16,935 nt of DNA from positions 1-16,935 of the forward strand of contig WQTL01000504.1 of NCBI GenBank assembly GCA_009786275.1, in the 5' to 3' direction. The position numbers and the translations under genes were made by a program. This DNA comes from Bacillota bacterium (lineage in GTDB: Bacteria; Bacillota; Clostridia; Oscillospirales; Acutalibacteraceae). Shown piece by piece: positions 13,850-16,935 of this stretch (the first letter of the stretch is position 1; each line of letters begins with the position of its first letter). Below the pieces are notes generated by a model. It was given only the letters and a program-made list of their open reading frames with translations. It did no database searches and was not told the DNA's origin.

Positions 13850-13951
13850 CAGCAAGGGGACAAGGCGATACCGCAATCGTCCACCCAGCACCCCCACGAA
13901 ATCTTTGGTTTCGTGAGGTTGATCGTGGGACGGTTGTGGGTTTCCCTGCTG
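13850..13951 (+). ncRNA. Nested stem-loop element, candidate structured leader RNA or ssDNA hairpin
   Basis: Three nested pairings are visible. The outermost is CAGCAAGGG (13850-13858) with CCCTGCTG (13944-13951), with one bulged A. The next is CCGCAATCGTCC (13871-13882) with GGACGGTTGTGG (13928-13939), 12 bp including two G-U pairs. The inner hairpin is CACGAAA (13895-13901) with TTTCGTG (13909-13915). The G-U pairs favour an RNA reading. It precedes a mini-ORF and the sigma-like gene. A DNA role (for example oriT or a single-strand origin) is the alternative, since no strong promoter was identified just upstream. Confidence 0.5.
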
Positions 13952-13981
13952 CTTTTGCCGGAGAGAAGGGAGGTGAGGCCT

Positions 13982-14002
13982 ATGCTCGTTATCATGCGCT
14001 AA
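13982..14002 (+). CDS. Six-codon mini-ORF (MLVIMR), possible leader peptide
   Basis: ATG CTC GTT ATC ATG CGC TAA is preceded by a strong AGGGAGGTGAG site (about 13967-13977) with roughly 8 nt to the ATG, as good as any gene in the window. It lies between the nested stem-loop element and the sigma-like gene, which is where leader peptides that control downstream expression are found. So short an ORF can arise by chance; the ribosome binding site is the only positive evidence. Confidence 0.35.
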   Translation: MLVIMR

Positions 14003-14031
14003 ATACCTGCCCTCAGCAAATATTTAGAATG

Positions 14032-14070
14032 CATGCCATCTTGGCATGTCACCAGTCGGGGTGGCATGTC
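14032..14070. repeat. Inverted and direct repeats just upstream of the sigma-like gene
   Basis: CATGCCA-TCT-TGGCATG (14032-14048) is a perfect 7-3-7 palindrome. GGCATGTC occurs at 14043-14050 and again at 14063-14070, exactly 20 bp apart and so on nearly the same helix face. The second copy ends one base before the AGGAGG ribosome binding site (14072-14077). A regulator bound here, or the hairpin in mRNA, could control the sigma-like gene. Confidence 0.45.
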
Positions 14071-14085
14071 CAGGAGGCATGAAAG

Positions 14086-14466
14086 ATGATATGCGATGAA
14101 ATTCGGGCTATGTACACAACTTACATAGGCCGCGTGGCAGGCTATGCGCGCCAGGAATACCTGCGCACCCTGCTGCAACAGCACCGGGAGATTCCATTGG
14201 AAGAGTTGTCGGAGGAAACACTCGGCTTGGTTGAAGACAGATATTTCCCGAATGAGTTTGAGCTTGCGGAAGAGCGTCTTTCGCGGGCGGTGAACGAGCT
14301 CCCGCTGCTTCGGCGGCGGGTTCTCAGCATGCTGTTCGTCGAGCAGTTGACTGCCCCGGAGGTTGCCGAAAAGCTGGGTTGTTCCGTCAATTACGTCTAC
14401 AACGAGAAGCACCGCACACTGCGGAAAATCCGGGATATGATGGAGGGCGATGATCATGACCAATGA
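14086..14466 (+). CDS. Sigma-70-family region 4-like protein (Tn916 Orf7-like)
   Basis: The protein has 126 residues. AGGAGG (14072-14077) lies 8 nt before the ATG. The C-terminal half carries a sigma region 4 helix-turn-helix: LPLLRRRVLSMLFVEQLTAP, then EVAEKLGCSVNYVYNEKHRTLRKIRD, the recognition helix and following helix. There is no region 2, as in the short sigma-like proteins of Tn916-type elements, which activate expression of the excision or transfer genes. It overlaps the next gene by 11 nt and stands at the head of the HTH-xis-int module. The family is well supported; the target promoters are unknown. Confidence 0.88.
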   Translation: MICDEIRAMYTTYIGRVAGYARQEYLRTLLQQHREIPLEELSEETLGLVEDRYFPNEFELAEERLSRAVNELPLLRRRVLSMLFVEQLTAPEVAEKLGCSVNYVYNEKHRTLRKIRDMMEGDDHDQ

Positions 14467-14665
14467 AATCTTTGTTGGCCTGTTGGTACGCGCCATTGAC
14501 GGCGACAGCGAGGCCATGTCCTTGATTCTGCAAGAATACGACCCGTTGTTCCGGCGGCTTGCCACAGCTGAAAGCGGCCTTGACGAGGACTGCTACCAGT
14601 ACATCCGCCTGCGGGCCTTCGAGATGACCCGGCGCTTCAGAATACCGCCGGAAAAAATTTTTTGA
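14456..14665 (+). CDS. Small helix-turn-helix protein of conjugative transposons (Tn916 Orf8-like)
   Basis: The protein has 69 residues. The ATG at 14456 has GGAGG (14442-14446) 9 nt upstream; the in-frame ATG at 14450 is only 3 nt from that site and is less likely. The sequence FVGLLVRAIDGDSEAMSLILQEYDPLFRRLA followed by DEDCYQYIRLRAFEMTRRF matches the small HTH_16-type proteins encoded next to the sigma-like gene in Tn916-family elements. It overlaps that gene by 11 nt and is probably co-translated. Role: accessory regulation of element mobility, by analogy. Confidence 0.82.
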   Translation: MTNEIFVGLLVRAIDGDSEAMSLILQEYDPLFRRLATAESGLDEDCYQYIRLRAFEMTRRFRIPPEKIF

Positions 14666-14721
14666 AAACTGCGAGAAAACGAAGAGTGTTTGTCATTATC
14701 CTTATGAAGACATCCCGCACC

Positions 14722-14749
14722 TTGACAAACAGGCCCTGCGCCTCATACT
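14722..14749 (+). promoter_or_regulatory. Candidate promoter for xis
   Basis: A perfect TTGACA (14722-14727), a 16-bp spacer and CATACT (14744-14749). It lies in the 274-bp gap between the HTH gene and xis, whose remaining sequence holds a CTCCGG/CCGGAG hairpin (14789-14809) and no supported gene. The spacer is one base short and the -10 is imperfect. Confidence 0.42.
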
Positions 14750-14939
14750 CTTCCCCTCAACACATTCCTGAACGGCGAGCGGCTATCCCTCCGGCCCGGC
14801 AACCCGGAGCCAAGAGTACATAAACGCGGGCGGCCTCGCGTCCGCCATGACCCGTTCCAGGGATGCAGATGTGGCAAGTCTGGTGGCCCTGTAGCCAGGG
14901 GCGTTGAGGGATCACTCTACTTTGAAAGGATCTGATTCA

Positions 14940-15167
14940 ATGAACAGAACCATTCAGCCCACCGCGTATAAATGCCTGGAGGATATCCCCGCTACATTCG
15001 GGCCGGCAGAACTGGCCGGAATCATGGGGATTTCCCGGAACAAAGCATATGACCTGGCCAATGCACCGGATTTCCCGAAGCTGCGTATCGGCCGGCGTAT
15101 CGTAATCAGTAAAAAGCACTTTACCGCCTGGCTTGATGAAAAAATGCAGGTAGAGGAACCTTTTTGA
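14940..15167 (+). CDS. xis: Excisionase (Xis), helix-turn-helix DNA-binding protein
   Basis: The protein has 75 residues. GAAAGGA (14924-14930) precedes the ATG at 14940 with 9 nt spacing; a longer in-frame start at 14904 has no support. The winged-helix excisionase pattern is clear: FGPAELAGIMGISRNKAYDLANAPDFPKL, then RIGRRIVISKKHFTAWLDEKM, as in Tn916-type Xis and MerR/AlpA-like excisionases. It bends DNA at the element ends and directs integrase towards excision. It lies 142 nt upstream of int with the int promoter in the gap. Its stop codon is the first part of a 10-nt sequence complementary to the int leader. Confidence 0.88.
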   Translation: MNRTIQPTAYKCLEDIPATFGPAELAGIMGISRNKAYDLANAPDFPKLRIGRRIVISKKHFTAWLDEKMQVEEPF

Positions 15168-15174
15168 GCAAAAG
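15165..15174 (+). promoter_or_regulatory. Sequence at the xis stop complementary to the int leader
   Basis: TGAGCAAAAG (15165-15174), which begins with the xis stop codon, is the exact complement of CTTTTGCTCA (15271-15280). It is present in transcripts that run through xis but absent from transcripts starting at the int promoter. It could compete with the int start-codon hairpin. Confidence 0.5.
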
Positions 15175-15185
15175 TAAATTCGCTG

Positions 15186-15214
15186 TTGTTTTTGGTGTCA
15201 GTTAGCGGTATAAT
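15186..15214 (+). promoter_or_regulatory. int: int promoter with an arm-type repeat in its spacer
   Basis: TTGTTT (15186-15191), a 17-bp spacer and a perfect TATAAT (15209-15214). TTGGTGTCA, the motif repeated downstream of int, fills 15192-15200, directly after the -35 box. Predicted transcription start is near 15221, at the start of a small GGGGC/GCCCC hairpin (15221-15234). Confidence 0.62.
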
Positions 15215-15271
15215 GTATAAGGGGCTGTTGCCCCCGCCGCACCTTGACAAGTGAAAGCTACCGCAAGAACC

Positions 15272-15319
15272 TTTTGCTCATATGAAATTACAGAAAGGTG
15301 TTTCAAAATATGAGCAAAA
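15272..15319 (+). promoter_or_regulatory. int: RNA hairpin sequestering the int start codon
   Basis: TTTTGCTCATAT (15272-15283) pairs perfectly with ATATGAGCAAAA (15308-15319), 12 bp, and the int ATG (15310-15312) is inside the right arm. GAAA (15284-15287) and TTTC (15301-15304) extend the structure. The Shine-Dalgarno region AGAAAGG lies in the apical loop. The start codon would be base-paired in the mRNA, limiting translation. Confidence 0.62.
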
Positions 15320-16500
15320 AAGCAAATGGCGAAGGTTCTATCACCAAGCGCGCTGACGGCCGCTTCATGGGCCGTTATACGTTGGACGGCAAGCGCAAAA
15401 CGGTTTACGGCAAAACGCACGCCGAGGTGCGGGACAAGATCCGTAAAATCATGAGCGACGTCGCCAGCGGCGAGTACGTGGAGCCGAACAGCCTGACCGT
15501 CGCCGCGTGGCTGAAGGAATGGCTGGAGGTGTATGCACTGCCAACCGTCAAGCAGTCCACCTATGTATCCTATGAGGGCTATGTGCGGCTGCACCTCACG
15601 CCGGAACTTGGCAGCATCAAACTGGTGCAACTGTCCACCGAGAGCATTCAGCGCTTCTTCAACAGGAAGAAGAAAACGCATTCCCCAAAGTATCTGCGCA
15701 ACATATTCAACATGTTCCACGCGGCGCTGGACCAGGCTGTAGTGAACAGGAAGCTCAACCGCAATCCCACGTTTGGCGTAAAGCTGCCGCAGATACCCGC
15801 CAAGGAAATGCGCGTGCTGTCCAAGGAGGAGCAGGCGGGCCTGCAGGCTGCCGTGCACCAGCAGCCTGAGTTGCAGGCATTCGCAATCATTTTTGCCTTG
15901 AGCACCGGCGTGCGCCTGGGAGAACTGCTTGCTTTCCAGTGGAAGGACATCAACGAGCAGAGGAAGACCATCAGAGTGCGCCGGACCCTCGGCCGACTGC
16001 AGAAAGTGGATGCGAACGGTACAGTCGCCCTGCGCTCCAATGTGGCCGATCCTTCGGCTCACAGCACCGAGATTGCAATCCGCACGCCGAAGACCACGAC
16101 CTCCCTACGGGAGATTCCCCTGTTTCCAGAGCTTTGGGAGGGCCTGATGGAATACCAGAAAAAGCAGCTGGAACTGATCGACGCAATGAGCGTGGATTAC
16201 GACGACAAGGATTACATCTTCTGCACGGCCAAAGGGAAAGCGCATGATCCCCGTGTGTTCGAGGATATCTACAAGCGCGCGCTGAGCGATGCCGGGATAG
16301 CTGATGCCACGTTCCACTCGCTGCGCCACACCTTTGCCACCCGGGCACTGGAATCCGGAATGGACATCAAAGTGCTCTCGGCCATTTTGGGACATGCCCA
16401 AGCATCCACCACCCTCAACCGCTACGGCCACGCCCTGCCGGACCACAAAAGGCTCAGCATGGAAAAAATGCGCTCTTTTTATGTAGGCGAGTTGCCGTAA
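15310..16500 (+). CDS. int: Tyrosine recombinase integrase (Tn916 family)
   Basis: The protein has 396 residues. The ATG at 15310 has AGAAAGGTG (15292-15300) 9 nt upstream; the in-frame GTG at 15298 lies inside that site. The N-terminal arm-binding domain (about 1-55, GEGSITKRADGRFMGRYTLDGKRK) is followed by a SAM-like core-binding domain (about 60-155) and the catalytic domain. Active-site residues are complete: Arg202 (TGVRLGELL), Lys261 (RTPKTTTS), His336 and Arg339 (FHSLRHTFAT), His362 (LGHAQASTTLNRYGH) and the nucleophile Tyr372. It integrates and excises the element by site-specific recombination, with Xis directing excision. It ends at a terminator built from two opposed arm-type motifs. 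Confidence 0.96.
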   Translation: MSKKANGEGSITKRADGRFMGRYTLDGKRKTVYGKTHAEVRDKIRKIMSDVASGEYVEPNSLTVAAWLKEWLEVYALPTVKQSTYVSYEGYVRLHLTPELGSIKLVQLSTESIQRFFNRKKKTHSPKYLRNIFNMFHAALDQAVVNRKLNRNPTFGVKLPQIPAKEMRVLSKEEQAGLQAAVHQQPELQAFAIIFALSTGVRLGELLAFQWKDINEQRKTIRVRRTLGRLQKVDANGTVALRSNVADPSAHSTEIAIRTPKTTTSLREIPLFPELWEGLMEYQKKQLELIDAMSVDYDDKDYIFCTAKGKAHDPRVFEDIYKRALSDAGIADATFHSLRHTFATRALESGMDIKVLSAILGHAQASTTLNRYGHALPDHKRLSMEKMRSFYVGELP

Positions 16501-16507
16501 GGGGCAG

Positions 16508-16538
16508 GTTGACGCCACTTATTGGTGTCAGCTTTTTT
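16508..16538 (+). terminator. Intrinsic terminator of int formed by opposed arm-type motifs
   Basis: TGACGCCA (16510-16517) pairs with TGGTGTCA (16523-16530) with one G-U pair. The stem extends outward by G-C and U-G pairs (16508-16509 with 16531-16532) and is followed by TTTTTT (16533-16538). The two stem arms are copies of the repeated arm motif in opposite orientation. Confidence 0.7.
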
Positions 16539-16741
16539 CGCCCGAATTGGTGTCAGACCCATTTTTTTCGAGTTTGGGGAGAGCGGACTGGGGCGGCATG
16601 GCTGGCGTCAAAAATCTGGTTGGTGTCAAAAATGGTGTCAATTGGATTTCGGCTGTGGCTTCAGCCTTGATTTTCCGCTTCGTTTCAGCAAGCTATAACC
16701 GGAGGACAGGGAAAGCCCCGAATTGGTGTCAATTGGTGTCA
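16510..16741. repeat. Array of TTGGTGTCA repeats, probable integrase arm-type binding sites
   Basis: Exact TTGGTGTCA copies lie at 16522, 16547, 16620, 16723 and 16733. Variants are CTGGCGTCA at 16602 and ATGGTGTCA at 16632, and one inverted TGACGCCA lies at 16510. Another exact copy sits in the int promoter (15192-15200). The last two copies are 10 bp apart, one helical turn. Such arrays beside a tyrosine integrase gene are normally the arm sites bound by its N-terminal domain. The 16501-16807 interval holds these repeats and two terminators; no gene is supported there. Confidence 0.78.
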
Positions 16742-16771
16742 AACGCTCAAACGGCCAGATGAAAAAGCGGC

Positions 16772-16806
16772 AAAAAAAGTGGGAAGCCTTGATAATCAAG
16801 GCTTCC
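16772..16806 (-). terminator. Intrinsic terminator of the tRNA-fMet gene
   Basis: GGAAGCCTTGA (16782-16792) and TCAAGGCTTCC (16796-16806) form a perfect 11-bp stem with a 3-nt loop. On the minus strand it is followed by seven U residues (complement of A 16772-16778). The stem ends one base from the tRNA 3' CCA, so it terminates the tRNA transcript. Confidence 0.85.
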
Positions 16807-16807
16807 G

Positions 16808-16883
16808 TGGTTGCGGGGGAGGGACTTGAACCCACGTCCTCCGGGTTATGAGCCCGACGAGCTACCAACTGCTCTACCCCGCG
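16808..16883 (-). tRNA. Initiator tRNA-fMet (CAU anticodon), probable attB
   Basis: This is a 76-nt cloverleaf read on the minus strand with encoded CCA. The anticodon loop is CUCAUAA with a GGG/CCC-ended stem, and the first base C faces A72 in the acceptor stem. The unpaired C1-A72 and the three G-C pairs of the anticodon stem are the hallmarks of the initiator rather than the elongator. The TPsiC arm (GGGUUCAAGUCC) is intact. Its 3' end points at the integrase, which suits a tRNA-gene attachment site. No second copy of the tRNA 3' end was seen in the window, so the crossover point cannot be fixed. The flanking 16884-16935 shows nothing assignable. Confidence 0.95.
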
Positions 16884-16935
16884 ATCTGAAGTTTTTAACA
16901 TCCTTGCGGCGCTTTCGCGAGAAAGGAACTCTGTG

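Larger units (their letters stand above)
1..16807. mobile_element. Right-hand part of an integrated mobile element (ICE/IME or phage-plasmid-like)
   Basis: The sigma-like, HTH, xis and int genes at 14086-16500 have the order of the Tn916-family exit module. The integrase lies about 300 bp from an initiator tRNA gene, and the gap carries an array of short direct repeats typical of integrase arm sites. Plasmid-type genes (parM, parR) and phage-type recombination genes lie inside. The left boundary is outside the window, so membership of the first roughly 900 bases is an assumption. The right boundary is somewhere between the last arm repeat (16741) and the tRNA (16808-16883). No relaxase, coupling protein or type IV secretion gene is visible. 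Confidence 0.72.

Noticed and set aside
13805..14002. A 65-codon open frame (starting MAKAEEKARSLQ) upstream of the sigma-like gene
   Set aside because: It has no convincing ribosome binding site, covers the nested stem-loop element, and its composition does not look like a protein. The strong Shine-Dalgarno near its end belongs to the six-codon ORF at 13982.
16510..16741. CRISPR array
   Set aside because: The repeats are only 9 bp, irregularly spaced by 10 to 82 bp, one copy is inverted, and no cas gene is present. Integrase arm sites fit better.

Overview
The window is the integrase-proximal part of an integrated mobile element in what looks like a fairly GC-rich member of the Clostridia (Bacillota). 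Four things point there: canonical AGGAGG ribosome binding sites on most genes, near-consensus TTGACA/TATAAT promoters, tightly coupled genes, and a Tn916-type exit module (sigma-70-like protein, small helix-turn-helix protein, xis, tyrosine integrase). That module lies next to an initiator tRNA-fMet gene, which is the likely chromosomal target. The element's left end is not visible.

Layout from left to right: (1) 2-145, the tail of an unrecognised gene. (2) 295-864, a 6-carboxytetrahydropterin synthase (QueD)-like protein with a zinc ribbon and no catalytic Cys, behind its own promoter. (3) 889-1191, a strong promoter followed by a long leader with tandem terminator-like hairpins. (4) 1192-8918, an eight-gene plus-strand operon for DNA recombination and replication: a DUF932-like protein, a YqaJ/lambda-exonuclease-like nuclease, a nucleoside-deoxyribosyltransferase-fold protein, an unknown, a RecD2 helicase, an unknown, a putative single-strand-annealing-type protein, and a CHC2/Toprim primase-like protein, ending in a clear terminator. 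(5) 8979-12248, a minus-strand cargo operon, ibrA-ibrB-amidase, driven by a perfect-consensus promoter. (6) 12468-13720, a plasmid-type parM-parR segregation pair. (7) 13740-14665, a structured leader with a six-codon mini-ORF, then the sigma-like and HTH genes. (8) 14940-16500, xis and int. (9) 16501-16807, an array of TTGGTGTCA repeats (probable integrase arm sites) and two terminators. (10) 16808-16883, tRNA-fMet.

Read together, the sigma-like and HTH genes, xis and int would control excision. The exonuclease, annealing-type protein, helicase and primase would process or replicate the excised form, and ParMR would stabilise it. The ibrA-ibrB-amidase operon is cargo of unknown purpose, perhaps regulatory or defensive. 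No relaxase, coupling protein, type IV secretion gene or replication initiator is in the window, so whether the element is conjugative, mobilizable or phage-plasmid-like cannot be decided here.

The most novel signals are regulatory. The int start codon lies in a 12-bp mRNA hairpin that the 3' end of xis could compete away. An integrase-arm-like repeat sits inside the int promoter spacer. A promoter-proximal terminator precedes the recombination operon. The ibrA-ibrB-amidase operon is the main gene-level novelty.
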